DNA of 64,000 nucleotides, taken from positions 4,290,501 to 4,354,500 of the forward strand of contig NZ_AP027149.1 in assembly GCF_027925445.1 (NCBI RefSeq), given 5' to 3'. The notes beneath the pieces are model-generated. The model saw only the letters and a list, made by a program, of their open reading frames with translations, was not told the origin of the DNA and did not search any database. Each line of letters opens with the position of its first letter. Position 1 is the stretch's first letter. Origin of the DNA: Methylocystis bryophila (GTDB taxonomy: Bacteria; Pseudomonadota; Alphaproteobacteria; Rhizobiales; Beijerinckiaceae). Below are positions 7,980-16,080 of the stretch, one piece after another. A program made the translations under genes and the position numbers.

Positions 7980-8186
7980 ATGAATATCTCGGCACGTAAC
8001 GTCTTCGAAGGAACGGTGACAGAGATCAAGGAAGGCGCCACAACTGCCCACGTCATCATAGACGTTAAAGGGCTCCACTTCACGGCCTCGATAACGAATG
8101 AGTCCGTCGAACAGCTTCACTTGCATGTTGGCGGCAAAGTGAAAGTCGTCATAAAGTCTTCTGACGTGATGGTCGCCGTCGAGTAA
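7980..8186 (+). CDS. mop: Molbindin (Mop/TOBE domain protein)
   Basis: 68 residues, a complete single Mop domain: MNISARNVFEGTVTEIKEG at the start, then TTAHVIIDVKG, TASITNESVEQL and IKSSDVMVAVE. Such molbindins oligomerise in the cytoplasm and bind molybdate, giving storage or homeostasis. ATG 7980 has a GGAGATAAGG site. No mod transporter or molybdoenzyme gene lies nearby, so it is an isolated copy inside accessory DNA. Confidence 0.88.
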   Translation: MNISARNVFEGTVTEIKEGATTAHVIIDVKGLHFTASITNESVEQLHLHVGGKVKVVIKSSDVMVAVE

Positions 8187-8699
8187 GCTTTTGCGCCCGA
8201 CTTGAGAGCTTCTTGTCTATTCCAGGGTCGGCGAGAGTGGGCGGGCGTTTGATGGTTCCGAGCGGGAACCGTCTTTTGAATGCCGGCACCCGTGCTCTCT
8301 CCCGGTTGCAAGCCCCAAGGTCTCTGTGTGCTCGCGCAGCGTCTCGCCGAGGTGGCGCTCGCCGCGATGGCGGCGCCCGCGCTTAGCGCTCGCCTATCGC
8401 GAGAGCGAGGGCGACGTTGCCGCTCCTTCGGTTGCTCGGCTTCGGCGTGCGCCGCTCGTATGCATTCTTGCGTCCTTCGATCGCGCTGGGCTCTATTTTG
8501 ACGAGGCTGGGTTTGCCGGCGTGCCGAACCGGCTTCCCTCGCGCTGGAGAATTTGAACGCCGAGAATGGCGGGTGAGGCGGAGGCGGTCGCCGCGCCAGC
8601 GCAATCTTGTCAAAAGCGGCAAATTCGGCGAAAGTCGCATCCGAACCGGCACCTATCCGGTGAATTCTCGATTGGACGATCTTGTCGCTGGGGGGCGCT
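8187..8699. other. Gene-poor stretch with a decayed gene tail
   Basis: No complete gene is seen. A small hairpin GGTTCC/GGAACC lies at about 8252. Bases 8532-8576 read SLALENLNAENGG-stop after GCT, and a closely related tail (SIPLEDLSAENDD-stop) occurs at 9590-9631. The two look like 3' ends of related genes whose 5' parts are gone. Confidence 0.4.
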
Positions 8700-9098
8700 T
8701 TGCGGGGTCAAGCTTGTGTCGCGATGATCGTTGGTTTCGCATTGTCCGGTTGCGCGGGGCGCGACCCTCAGCCAATGGCCACGGTGCAGGTGCAGGACCA
8801 ATACTCAAACTGCACGATGATTCGCGCCGAGATCGAAGCCAACAATCAGAAGGTTCAGCAGCTCGCCAATGAGCAAGGCTGGAAGGTTGCTCAAAACGTC
8901 GGTGCTGGAGTCGTAGGAATCGTTCTCTGGCCAGTTTGGTTTGGAATGGATTTTAAAGATGCTGCCGGCAAAGAGGCCGCTTCCCTGCAAGCGCGCCAAC
9001 AATATTTGACGGAACTGGCTACAGAACGATGTAGGCCAGGATACCGGACGCCCGCGCCGCCAGCTCTGTACGTCGCGCCTTCTGCCCCTCAAGGGTGA
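8700..9098 (+). CDS. Putative lipoprotein
   Basis: 132 residues from TTG 8700, with a G-rich ribosome site just before it; TTG 8682 is an alternative. A lipoprotein signal ends in the lipobox LSGC. Beyond it lie a short hydrophobic segment with glycines (VGAGVVGIVLWPVWFG) and a helical part (AAGKEAASLQARQQYL) that ends with a conserved Cys and a Pro-rich tail. This matches a common rhizobial lipoprotein type of unknown role. Envelope location is expected. Confidence 0.7.
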   Translation: MRGQACVAMIVGFALSGCAGRDPQPMATVQVQDQYSNCTMIRAEIEANNQKVQQLANEQGWKVAQNVGAGVVGIVLWPVWFGMDFKDAAGKEAASLQARQQYLTELATERCRPGYRTPAPPALYVAPSAPQG

Positions 9099-9145
9099 CG
9101 AGACCGTAAGACGCAAGCGACCTCACGCCTCAGTGTGTCTCTGCG

Positions 9146-9215
9146 GCGAGCTACCTCTCGCCTTTCCACTTCGCCAGGCCTTCAATAGGCCGAGGGTTTT
9201 CAGTGCAGCGTGCGG
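9146..9215 (-). pseudogene. Fragment related to the Cys-rich gene at 10937
   Basis: The minus strand reads AALKTLGLLKAWRSGKAR, matching AALKILGLLKAWQAGKAR near the C-terminus of the gene at 10937-11455. Nothing upstream continues the homology, so it is a short duplicated or decayed gene fragment. Confidence 0.6.
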
Positions 9216-9251
9216 GGCGGGTCTCCGGACGAGAAAGGTCGGGCCAGATCC

Positions 9252-9506
9252 ATGAATGACGAGACGCCGACCAGAGCAAGCATGGCCGAGAAAGTCGGAG
9301 ATGCAGCTTTCTATGCAGGGTTCATAGCTGGAATCGTTTGCGCGGGACTCCTGCTTTATGCCGAAATGAAAGACATGAAGCGCAGTTTGTTCGACCAACT
9401 GTTGGGAGACAGCGCCATCACATTTTCGCTCATAGCCGCTTTTGTCGTGCCCCTCGGTATTGGCTGGCTCTTGCGATATGTGATCTCGAGGAAAAGGTGG
9501 AGCTAA
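9252..9506 (+). CDS. Small two-helix membrane protein
   Basis: 84 residues from ATG 9252. Two predicted membrane helices lie at about 20-38 and 54-77, separated by a short charged linker (EMKDMKRSLFDQ). Ends ISRKRWS. No family recognised; likely inner membrane. It stands between gene remnants on both sides. Confidence 0.55.
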   Translation: MNDETPTRASMAEKVGDAAFYAGFIAGIVCAGLLLYAEMKDMKRSLFDQLLGDSAITFSLIAAFVVPLGIGWLLRYVISRKRWS

Positions 9507-9520
9507 ATCAAGTCGCTGGC

Positions 9521-9568
9521 ATGCCGGAAAACGTCGGCGGGGCGGGGCTGAGGCTCCGCAAGCGGTAA
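9521..9568 (+). pseudogene. Tail of an XRE-type regulator gene
   Basis: Sixteen codons incl. stop: PENVGGAGLRLRKR, matching the ENGEGPGVRLRK end of the regulator at 7249. It lacks the rest of the gene and is best read as a remnant. Confidence 0.45.
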
Positions 9569-9681
9569 GGAGTGGGCGCGAAGGCCGCGTCTATCCCGCT
9601 CGAGGATTTGAGCGCTGAGAACGACGACTGATTGAGCACTGACAGGCCGCCATCGATCGCGACAGAATCGCGGAGAGCCGC

Positions 9682-10002
9682 ATGGATAATCGCGCCGACA
9701 GCCTGACCCCAAACACACCTCTGTCTCTAAAGGAGGCTGCGGAAATTTGCCTGCGGGGCATCGTGAAGGCGTCGACTTTAAGAGCAGCCGCAGAGCGCGG
9801 CGAACTTGCGATCGAGCGCTTGGGGCGGCGCATCGTCGTAACTCCGGCAGCCATTGAGGCATGGCGCGAGCGGTGCCGCGTCCGAGCGAAGTCGCCAGGC
9901 ATAGCCGGAGCCGATGGCGGCGACACTTATCGGACTGCCGAGGTGGCGCTAGCCTCAGCGAGGGCTCAGATTGAGAAGCTCAAGAAAGCCGCCAAAAGAT
10001 AA
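9682..10002 (+). CDS. Excisionase-like helix-turn-helix protein
   Basis: 106 residues. The first 65 form a MerR/AlpA-type DNA-binding fold: LSLKEAAEICLRG, then VKASTLRAAAERGELAIE and RLGRRIVVTPAAIEAW. This is the usual layout of small excisionase or regulator proteins near integrases. The C-terminal part is a basic helix (ARAQIEKLKKAAKR). It may serve either of the integrases in the island. Confidence 0.75.
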   Translation: MDNRADSLTPNTPLSLKEAAEICLRGIVKASTLRAAAERGELAIERLGRRIVVTPAAIEAWRERCRVRAKSPGIAGADGGDTYRTAEVALASARAQIEKLKKAAKR

Positions 10003-10088
10003 GCCGAGCTAGCGCATGGCGACGGAGAAAATCCGGCTCTTCGGGAGACCGCCACGCTATCAAGCCACGCCTGAGAACGGAGGCCTCT

Positions 10089-10631
10089 ATGGAAAGTCTG
10101 GCGATCAGCAAAGCCTTCACGCTGATTGAGCCAGGGCCGGTTGTGCTGGTCACGACAAGTGATGGTCACAGAGACAACGTCATGACCATCAGCTGGACCA
10201 TGGTCCTGGATTTCTCGGCATCATTCGCCCTTACGACTGGGCCATGGAACTATTCCTACGCAGCGCTTGAAAAGACAAAGGAATGCGTGATCGGCGTCCC
10301 CGCGGTGGATATGCTCGATACCGTCATCGGCGTGGGGACATGCTCCGGAAGAGACGTAGACAAGTTCGAGAAATTCGGCTTGACGCGCGTTAAGGCGAGG
10401 CACGTCCACCCACCGCTCATCAAGGACTGTATCGCGAACATCGAATGCCGGGTCGTCGATATCATCGAGAGACACAACATTGTTGTTCTGGAGGGCGTCG
10501 CCGCCTACCTCAATGCGTCTCGCAGAGAGAAGAGGCGAATCCACGCCATTGGCGACGGCACCTTCGTCGTGGACGGGCGCAAGTTCGACAGAAAAGAGAT
10601 GATGCGGTCCAAACTGCCTGAGGGAATATAA
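10089..10631 (+). CDS. Flavin reductase-like FMN-binding split-barrel protein
   Basis: 180 residues from ATG 10089 with GGAGG upstream. Family signals: PVVLVTTSDGHRDNVMTISW at the start of the barrel, then TTGPWNYSYAAL and ECVIGVP, ending with a barrel strand VVLEGVAAYL. Members bind FMN and reduce flavins or act as flavoprotein oxidoreductases in the cytoplasm. Partner unknown; the gene is a lone cargo-type gene in the island. Confidence 0.85.
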   Translation: MESLAISKAFTLIEPGPVVLVTTSDGHRDNVMTISWTMVLDFSASFALTTGPWNYSYAALEKTKECVIGVPAVDMLDTVIGVGTCSGRDVDKFEKFGLTRVKARHVHPPLIKDCIANIECRVVDIIERHNIVVLEGVAAYLNASRREKRRIHAIGDGTFVVDGRKFDRKEMMRSKLPEGI

Positions 10632-10716
10632 CTTCATCCAAGGGCTTCCCCGCGTGCGGCGGCGCGCTGAATGTTGCGCTCCGCCTTCCCGGTCGCCGCG
10701 GCATTCGCAGCCGTGA

Positions 10717-10944
10717 AGCGGTCGGCTTTCAGTTCGCCAATTTGGCAATCTGAACTTCTCCGGTCTCCGCCGTTCACGGTCTCCGGAGCAGCTTCGGAAG
10801 CTGGCGGCGAGGTTCCGGGACGACAAGGACATGGCGAACGACCTGAGAGCGCTGGCGGCTCTCGTGGAGAGTAAAGCATCGATTGCCGAGCCTGCGAAGC
10901 CCTCTGACGCGCCATCGCTGAAGGACCAGAGCACATCTACCTGA
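10717..10944 (+). pseudogene. Startless coding remnant
   Basis: After an in-frame TGA at 10714 the frame encodes a plausible helical protein (SPEQLRKLAARFRDDKDM, then ANDLRALAALVESKA) to a stop at 10942-10944. The first ATG is at 10831, which would give only 37 residues without a clear ribosome site. It ends eight bases inside the convergent gene. Likely a gene fragment. Confidence 0.4.
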
Positions 10945-11455
10945 GATCAGCCTTGCCGTTCGTCGCCGCCTCTCGCTCTTTTGCCGCGATCTCCAGCGCC
11001 AACTTCCGCAATTTCGCGGCTTTCTCTTCCAGCGGCGCGGGCCTTCTCGCCTTCCCGGCTTGCCAGGCCTTCAATAGGCCGAGAATTTTTAACGCGGCGG
11101 ACGTGCTCTCATTCACTTTGCCGCCGCCGCCGCCGCAGCCGCGTCCAGATCCGATCAATGTCTTCGCCGCCTCTTTCACGCGAGACGCGCCCTCAATGCG
11201 GACGCGAACAGGCATGAACGCCGCGGGATTAGCCATGAGACCGCAGGACGAACCTTCCGCACCCCATTGCAGCGCGGGGCATTCGCCATCATAAACTTCG
11301 AACAGCATTCGACCGATCCAACACGGTTCGCAGATGCAGCACATTCCACAGTGATTGCACGGCGCCCAATACGCGGGCTTCGGTATGAGGGGCGCGCCGG
11401 CCCCTGAAGCGGCCATGCGCTGGCGGCGCGCGACGTCTATCGACCCCACGTTCAC
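10937..11455 (-). CDS. Cys-rich YkgJ-like protein of phage cassette
   Basis: 172 residues from GTG 11455, whose start overlaps the previous stop as GTGA. A cysteine cluster, CNHCGMCCICEPC with further Cys in GECPAL and SSCGLM, resembles the YkgJ zinc/iron-chelating type. A Gly-rich linker follows, then a helical C-terminal part (LKILGLLKAWQAGKAR) that is duplicated as a fragment at 9146. Last gene of the minus-strand cassette. Function unknown. Confidence 0.65.
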   Translation of the reverse strand: MNVGSIDVARRQRMAASGAGAPLIPKPAYWAPCNHCGMCCICEPCWIGRMLFEVYDGECPALQWGAEGSSCGLMANPAAFMPVRVRIEGASRVKEAAKTLIGSGRGCGGGGGKVNESTSAALKILGLLKAWQAGKARRPAPLEEKAAKLRKLALEIAAKEREAATNGKADLR

Positions 11456-11781
11456 ACCTGCCCGGTTCCTAGCGTTGCGTTGAACAACTCGTCGGCGCGC
11501 ATCTGGTTCAGATCGGGAGCGTTGGCTCCCATCTGCCAAATCAGAAGCTGATTGATGACGCGCAACTCGACCAACATCGCGTTCAGCGCCGCGACGCCGC
11601 CGACCTGCTGCCAGTTCGCGTAAGGGTTGACGTTGCTCTGCGCGAGAACGCCCGCATTGCCGCTGAAGCCGGGAACGAAAGCAAACGTTCCGTCCTCGGT
11701 GTCGACGAGCAGCGAGCCGTCGCTATTGACGGTCGGCGAGGGAGAATAAGCCGGAAGACCGGGTTTATTGAACGAAGCCAT
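11452..11781 (-). CDS. Phage-type hypothetical protein
   Basis: 109 residues from ATG 11781. It starts MASFNKPGLPAYSP and has a beta-rich first half (GSLLVDTEDGTFAFVPG) followed by a helix (LNAMLVELRVINQLLIWQM). This composition suits a small structural or tail-associated phage protein, but no family is recognised. It overlaps the upstream gene by 17 bases. Confidence 0.6.
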   Translation of the reverse strand: MASFNKPGLPAYSPSPTVNSDGSLLVDTEDGTFAFVPGFSGNAGVLAQSNVNPYANWQQVGGVAALNAMLVELRVINQLLIWQMGANAPDLNQMRADELFNATLGTGQV

Positions 11782-12049
11782 TTTTCATCCTCTCGATACG
11801 TTGGCCCCACGCATCGGGTGTAGCGGGCGGAGCGCAGCGCCGCGCCAGCGACATGCCCGCGAGCACGATCTTTCCCGCCACGCGGCTGCGCAGCGCGTAA
11901 AGCCGCGGTCTCTCGCCTCGCCGTTCCAGTTCCGCAATCCTAACGCCTCCGGCGGCCCCGCCGATCCATGGCGCCACACACACTGCGATCATCGTTCCGG
12001 TTCGAACGACAATGCTGGCGACGCGGTAACGAAGGTCATCAAGCATCAT
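11765..12049 (-). CDS. Hypothetical protein of phage cassette
   Basis: 94 residues from ATG 12049 (MMLDDLRYRV). Contains a hydrophobic stretch with small residues (TMIAVCVAPWIGGAAGG), then a basic half. Possibly a small membrane-interacting protein. Not recognised. Confidence 0.55.
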   Translation of the reverse strand: MMLDDLRYRVASIVVRTGTMIAVCVAPWIGGAAGGVRIAELERRGERPRLYALRSRVAGKIVLAGMSLARRCAPPATPDAWGQRIERMKNGFVQ

Positions 12050-12086
12050 TTTCTCCCGCTCAGTGAAGGCCGGTGGCGACGAGTTG

Positions 12087-12674
12087 TTAGGCTGTCGTCA
12101 ACAGACGCGGCGGCGCGTCGAACTCCCAATGGGAGAATTGCGTGCCCGCCGTCGAGACGCTGTTGAGCAAGCCGGTGAGCGCCTGAATCCTTGCTGCCTT
12201 CTTGGCGTTCCGCGCCGCCATCACATCGAGATTGGCCTGGTTCTGATCGGAGGTCGCCTGCACTTCCTCCGCATAGGCTTGGTTCGCAGCGTTCGAGCGG
12301 ATGTTGAGCGCATCGGCCATGCCGGCGGCTTTCGTCCCCGCTCGCACCGCCACGGCAGAACCCGTCGAGCTGTCGATCCCGGCCCCCCCCTGCTGAGCCT
12401 GTTCCTGATTGACCTGCTGCTTGACTTGAAAGCCTCGGTTTGAAGCCGCGACTTCGCCGGCCTCCATCGTCATCCCGGCCTGGCGGTTTTCGAGCACGGC
12501 GTTATTTGCCGCGACCATCGCGCTGTAGAGGCCAGCGTTGTATGACGCGGTTCCGGCCGCCCGCGCCCCGCCATAGTTCATCAAGCCCCCGGCGAGACTG
12601 ATTGCGGGGCCGGCGAGGGCCGAAGCGGCGGAGACCGGACTCGCCGTTGCCATTTGAAGAATACCGCCCATCAT
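12087..12674 (-). CDS. Virion-like internal/tail protein
   Basis: 195 residues from ATG 12674, chosen for the GGAAAGGACAGG site and the ATGA overlap with the upstream gene. Ala/Gly-rich N-terminus (SAASALAGPAISLAGGL), followed by a long Gln/Asn/Ala-rich helical region. This resembles virion core or internal proteins of podophage-like viruses, which have the same pattern. It is the only structural-looking protein in the cassette. Confidence 0.6.
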   Translation of the reverse strand: MMGGILQMATASPVSAASALAGPAISLAGGLMNYGGARAAGTASYNAGLYSAMVAANNAVLENRQAGMTMEAGEVAASNRGFQVKQQVNQEQAQQGGAGIDSSTGSAVAVRAGTKAAGMADALNIRSNAANQAYAEEVQATSDQNQANLDVMAARNAKKAARIQALTGLLNSVSTAGTQFSHWEFDAPPRLLTTA

Positions 12675-12928
12675 CCTGTCCTTTCCTGCTGCTCCGCCCA
12701 ATCGGCGATGCGATCGATTGTGTCGGCAGGCAATGCCGCCATGGTTTCTTCGAAGCCGGCGCGCGTCAGTCTCACTGTGGCCAACGCTTCGTCAGTCACT
12801 GCCTCGCCTGTGGCGTCGGCGCGGCACTGCACGACCAGCGCGAACACTTCGCTGTCCGTTAGCGCCTCGAACGGATTCCGCGGGAATCGGTCTTCAAGGG
12901 TTTGCAACCGCTTCTCGAGCCGGTTCAT
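12671..12928 (-). CDS. Small hypothetical protein, coupled
   Basis: 85 residues from ATG 12928, overlapping the previous stop as ATGA. Begins with a helix (MNRLEKRLQTLEDRF) and is acidic in the middle. Similar start to its upstream neighbour (MMLKRRIERLEQTT), so the two may be related coiled-coil proteins. Confidence 0.6.
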   Translation of the reverse strand: MNRLEKRLQTLEDRFPRNPFEALTDSEVFALVVQCRADATGEAVTDEALATVRLTRAGFEETMAALPADTIDRIADWAEQQERTG

Positions 12929-13152
12929 TTGAGCCTCACGAGATATGCGCGCTCGAACAGTTCGCGGGCTTGTGCTGAGAGCATCCCCGCGTCGTAGTCC
13001 TGGCGCACCTGCGCCCATCGCGCGTCAGCCTCACGCCTCGCGCGCGCCGGGTCTCGCCGCATGAGCGCCAGGCGCGCGGTAAGCTCGCCGGCGATGTCGA
13101 TTGCGGCCAGGGTTGTTTGTTCAAGCCGTTCGATGCGTCGCTTCAGCATCAT
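12925..13152 (-). CDS. Small hypothetical protein, coupled
   Basis: 75 residues from ATG 13152, coupled by ATGA overlaps at both ends. Helical, with an N-terminal leucine-containing coil (RRIERLEQTTLAAID). No family recognised. Confidence 0.6.
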   Translation of the reverse strand: MMLKRRIERLEQTTLAAIDIAGELTARLALMRRDPARARREADARWAQVRQDYDAGMLSAQARELFERAYLVRLK

Positions 13153-13595
13153 CGATGTTTTCCTTCGTTTGCCCTTTCGAGCGCCGCGATCCTGGTTTCC
13201 AGTTCGGAGGTCTCGAGCGTCTTGACGAAGCCTTCGACCAACCGCGCGACGCCATCGGCTTCGCTCGGCGTGATCTCGCCGTCCGCGACGGCCTCGAGAA
13301 GCGCGGTCATCGCCGCTGCGGCCTCCGATGGCCTCTCGATCCGCGGCAGGTTGAAGCGGACGGGACTGTCACGCCGCGGCGGGGCGATGCGATCGAGAAC
13401 GAGACGCGCCGCTGTGAGATCGCCGGCCTTCGCCGCCTCGACGACTTTCTTCACGATCGCCTCGGCGTCATCGCTCATGAGCGTTTCGGCGAGCTGCGTG
13501 GTCCTGCGGCGGGCTCCCTTCGGCTTGCCGGGGTTTCCCGGTTCGAAAGGCCGTCCCCGCGTTTTTTTCGCGGCGTTTCGCGGTTCGTCGGTCAT
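13149..13595 (-). CDS. DUF5681 domain protein
   Basis: 148 residues from ATG 13595. The N-terminus carries the DUF5681 signature, RGRPFEPGNPGKPKGARRRT, a basic DNA-binding-like motif common in phage proteins near packaging genes. The rest is helical (AEAIVKKVVEAAKAGDLTA). Its partner, a large terminase, is not seen in this window. Coupled to both neighbours by ATGA. Confidence 0.75.
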   Translation of the reverse strand: MTDEPRNAAKKTRGRPFEPGNPGKPKGARRRTTQLAETLMSDDAEAIVKKVVEAAKAGDLTAARLVLDRIAPPRRDSPVRFNLPRIERPSEAAAAMTALLEAVADGEITPSEADGVARLVEGFVKTLETSELETRIAALERANEGKHR

Positions 13596-13945
13596 CGCGC
13601 CGAGCCGATACGTTGGATGCCGGAGGGCCCTGGGGCTGCGTCGAAATGCCCGCCCGGCATGGCGGGGGCCGCCGCCACCTGTCGGCGCGCTTGGATCTGC
13701 TCCCGGCCGGCGCGTAACTTCAGCGCCTCGATCTGTTCGCTGGCGAGAGCGTCGGACCAGGGATCACATCCAGCGGCACGAAACATGGCCACGAGGGCCG
13801 GGCGCACGTCTTCGGGCTGCGGCCTCCGCTGCGGGACGCGTCGCCTCGGCGGCGGCGGCGGGGCGAGGGCCGCATCGACCAAGTCGTTGACAAACTGCGA
13901 TAAATCCTGCCGGTCGTCGGGGTTCAGGTAAGGCGTTTTGGTCAT
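13592..13945 (-). CDS. Proline-rich hypothetical protein
   Basis: 117 residues from ATG 13945. A poly-proline patch (APPPPPRR) follows an acidic N-terminus; the C-terminal third is rich in small residues. Coupled to the RuvC-like gene upstream by ATGA. Function unknown. Confidence 0.55.
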   Translation of the reverse strand: MTKTPYLNPDDRQDLSQFVNDLVDAALAPPPPPRRRVPQRRPQPEDVRPALVAMFRAAGCDPWSDALASEQIEALKLRAGREQIQARRQVAAAPAMPGGHFDAAPGPSGIQRIGSAR

Positions 13946-14433
13946 TTGTGATGTTCCTTTCTTGTGAGTCCGGCGACGGCGATGAGCGCCGCCTCGGCGC
14001 GGCCATCGTCCTTGACGCGGGCGAACAGTGCGGCCTTGTCAGGCCAGCGGCGGATGGCTTCAGAGCGGGCCGCGTCTTTAGCCCCATCCTTGCCTGGCGG
14101 AATGCCGACCGCGCGTTTCCAAACGGGAGGCGTGATAAACGCCACAGGAAGGCCAGCAGCGGCGCAAACGCCCTCGACGACACCTTTCGAGCGGCCGAAG
14201 GCAAACGCGCCTGTAGGGCCTTCTCCGGGGCGCGCGCCGACGAATTCGACGAAGGCTTTAGAAGCCCCCCAACGATAGATGATCGCGGCGAGCAGCGGCG
14301 CGTTGACATTGGGGCGCTTGGCCGGCCCGTCGCGCAAGATCGGCATATCTTCGACCGCGAGCAGCTCCCCGGCGGGGCTGAGCAGTGCCAGTGCGCCCTT
14401 GCTTCCGAGGTCGACGCCAATGATGTTCGTCAT
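13942..14433 (-). CDS. RuvC-like Holliday junction resolvase of phage type
   Basis: 163 residues from ATG 14433. RNase H-fold signatures: IIGVDLGSKGALALL with the first catalytic Asp (residue 8), an acidic residue in AFVEFVGARPGEGP, and VKDDGRAEAALIA near the C-terminus. FGRSKGVVEGVCAAAGLP and PVWKRAVGI are typical of the phage branch. It should cut branched DNA in replication or packaging. Coupled by ATGA overlaps to the TSCPD gene before it and the Pro-rich gene after it. Confidence 0.8.
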   Translation of the reverse strand: MTNIIGVDLGSKGALALLSPAGELLAVEDMPILRDGPAKRPNVNAPLLAAIIYRWGASKAFVEFVGARPGEGPTGAFAFGRSKGVVEGVCAAAGLPVAFITPPVWKRAVGIPPGKDGAKDAARSEAIRRWPDKAALFARVKDDGRAEAALIAVAGLTRKEHHK

Positions 14434-14744
14434 CGGGCGCTCTCCCCTGCAACCAGATCGAGCGCTGCGCCGAGCAAACCGGCAGGGGAGCCGTCAGAGT
14501 CGCGAGAGACGGCGGCTCGCAGCGTTTCCAGATCCATCCCGCTTTGCAGTCCAAGAGAGGCGGAGACCGCAGCGTCACGCGCCACATGGTCGAGATCGGT
14601 CGAGCCGGGCTTGGCGGTGTCGATGAACAACTCGGCGAGTCTGCCGTCATCATACCGGCCGAAGCCGACGACGAAGCGCTTGCCGTTAAAGTCCAGGTCG
14701 CGCAGCTCATGGGCGCGGCGATTGGGGAGACGAATCCGGCTCAT
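14430..14744 (-). CDS. TSCPD-domain protein
   Basis: 104 residues from ATG 14744 with an AAGGGGG site. The pattern RRAHELRDLDFNGKRFVVG, then DDGRLAELFIDTAKPGS and AAVSASLGLQSG matches the TSCPD domain known from ribonucleotide reductase C-termini and as stand-alone phage-borne proteins. Role of the stand-alone form is not established. It lies just downstream of the repeat region at 14762. Confidence 0.72.
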   Translation of the reverse strand: MSRIRLPNRRAHELRDLDFNGKRFVVGFGRYDDGRLAELFIDTAKPGSTDLDHVARDAAVSASLGLQSGMDLETLRAAVSRDSDGSPAGLLGAALDLVAGESAR

Positions 14745-14761
14745 TGCCCGCCCCCTTGCTG

Positions 14762-14875
14762 ACCGGACAAACCGGACAAACCGGACATTTGTCCGCGAAT
14801 GTCCGGGCCATAACTCGGGACGGAAACCGGACGGACAGGACACACCCCCTTTAGGGGGTGTCCGAAATGTCCGGT
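14762..14875. repeat. CCGGACA/TGTCCGG repeat cluster
   Basis: Three tandem 9-base units (ACCGGACAA twice, ACCGGACAT once) at 14762-14788 are followed by several inverted or direct TGTCCG-type copies up to 14875. They include a hairpin with arms ACACCCCC (14842-14849) and GGGGGTGT (14854-14861). It sits between the helicase gene and the downstream genes. An iteron-like origin or operator is a reasonable reading. Confidence 0.6.
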
Positions 14876-14895
14876 CCGGTCCGAATGGGGGAAAT

Positions 14896-16080
14896 TCACG
14901 GAAGCCACAGAAAGCGCCTCCCGTTTTTTTCGACGGCCACGAGGCTCTCTGCCTTAAGCGCCGCTTCGATGGATCGCTTGAAACCCTTCCGCTGGCGGTC
15001 GAACAGTTTTTCTTTGTCCTCGTCCGGCTCCGCCTGCTCGGCGATGCGGGCGAAGAAACGCTGCCGGACTTTCTCGTCAGTGATCGCTCGAACAGTCGGG
15101 CCGCCCGGGCCATAGGGCCGCAGGTCTTCCCCGGCGTCGTCGATAGCGTCGTCGATGACGGACATGAGGAGCCGTTGCGCGCGAGGAATAATCCTCGGCT
15201 TCTCGATCTTGGCGGCCTCCGCATCCTCGATCTCATCGACTACCAGCGTCGAGATTTCGTCGCCGTCTTCGTCATGACCTATAACGACTCGGGAGAGGCG
15301 CGCGCGCAGCCGCACATCGCTTGCGTCGTCTTTCAGCTTTTGGAGGGTCAGCGTCGCCGCAAGGTCGCCCTCGGCGCGCTCGCACAAGATTTGCGCGTCA
15401 AGAGCGCCGTTGAGGCTCGAATGCCCGCGCAGCCGCTTGTCGTCGCCGAGGCCACTGTGGTGGACGATCAAGACCAGCGCCTTGAAGTGCTCGGCCAGTG
15501 CCCCCGCATTCGCAATAAACGCCGTCATTCCCGCGCCGTTCTCGTCTCCGGCGCCCATCGTGCGGGATAACGTGTCGATGACGATCAGGCCTGGCTCGAG
15601 GTTCGCGGACTCGATTGCGGCGATGAGCGCGGAAAGGTCGCCATTGTCGCTTCCGAGATTCGGCGCGGCAGATATGAGCGCGAAGGGGAGATCGCCCGGC
15701 AAATCCGGCTCGGCTATTTGATAGCCCGCCTTGCGCTTGCGGAGCCCTGCGGCGCCTTCTGCCCCGATGTAAACCACGGCGGCCTGAGCGACGCGTCTCC
15801 CGCCCCACGCGCGCCCCAAGGCGACGCAAAGCGCGATGTGGAAGGCGATGAAGCTCTTGAAGCTTCCCGGCTTGCTGTAGATCGCCGCCAGCCCTTGCAG
15901 GGGTAGAACGTGCTTGATGAGCCATTCCGCGAAGCCTGTGAACGCGATGTCGCGCCAATGTTCCAAGTGAAATTTCACCCGGGGAGGACCCGCGGGCGCG
16001 CCCGGCGGATTGTATCTATCGTATGGCTCTGCAGCGTCGATTTCTTCGATTGAGACGATGCGCGGGCGTTGAGAGCTCAT
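14896..16080 (-). CDS. RepA-like AAA_25 family helicase/ATPase
   Basis: 394 residues. RecA-type ATPase of the AAA_25/RepA group used by plasmids and phages for replication. Walker A is degenerate: YSKPGSFKSF at about 69-78 keeps the Lys-Ser but replaces the second Gly by Phe, as in a known sub-branch. Walker B is GLIVIDTLSRT, then VLIVHHSG and RGHSSLNGALD complete the RecA core. The C-terminal 100 residues look like a winged helix. Coupled by ATGA to the upstream gene; the repeats at 14762 lie just after its stop. Confidence 0.82.
   Translation of the reverse strand: MSSQRPRIVSIEEIDAAEPYDRYNPPGAPAGPPRVKFHLEHWRDIAFTGFAEWLIKHVLPLQGLAAIYSKPGSFKSFIAFHIALCVALGRAWGGRRVAQAAVVYIGAEGAAGLRKRKAGYQIAEPDLPGDLPFALISAAPNLGSDNGDLSALIAAIESANLEPGLIVIDTLSRTMGAGDENGAGMTAFIANAGALAEHFKALVLIVHHSGLGDDKRLRGHSSLNGALDAQILCERAEGDLAATLTLQKLKDDASDVRLRARLSRVVIGHDEDGDEISTLVVDEIEDAEAAKIEKPRIIPRAQRLLMSVIDDAIDDAGEDLRPYGPGGPTVRAITDEKVRQRFFARIAEQAEPDEDKEKLFDRQRKGFKRSIEAALKAESLVAVEKNGRRFLWLP

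Noticed and set aside
13948..15570. 540-codon plus-strand frame across the phage cassette
   Set aside because: It runs antisense to four coupled genes with recognisable families.
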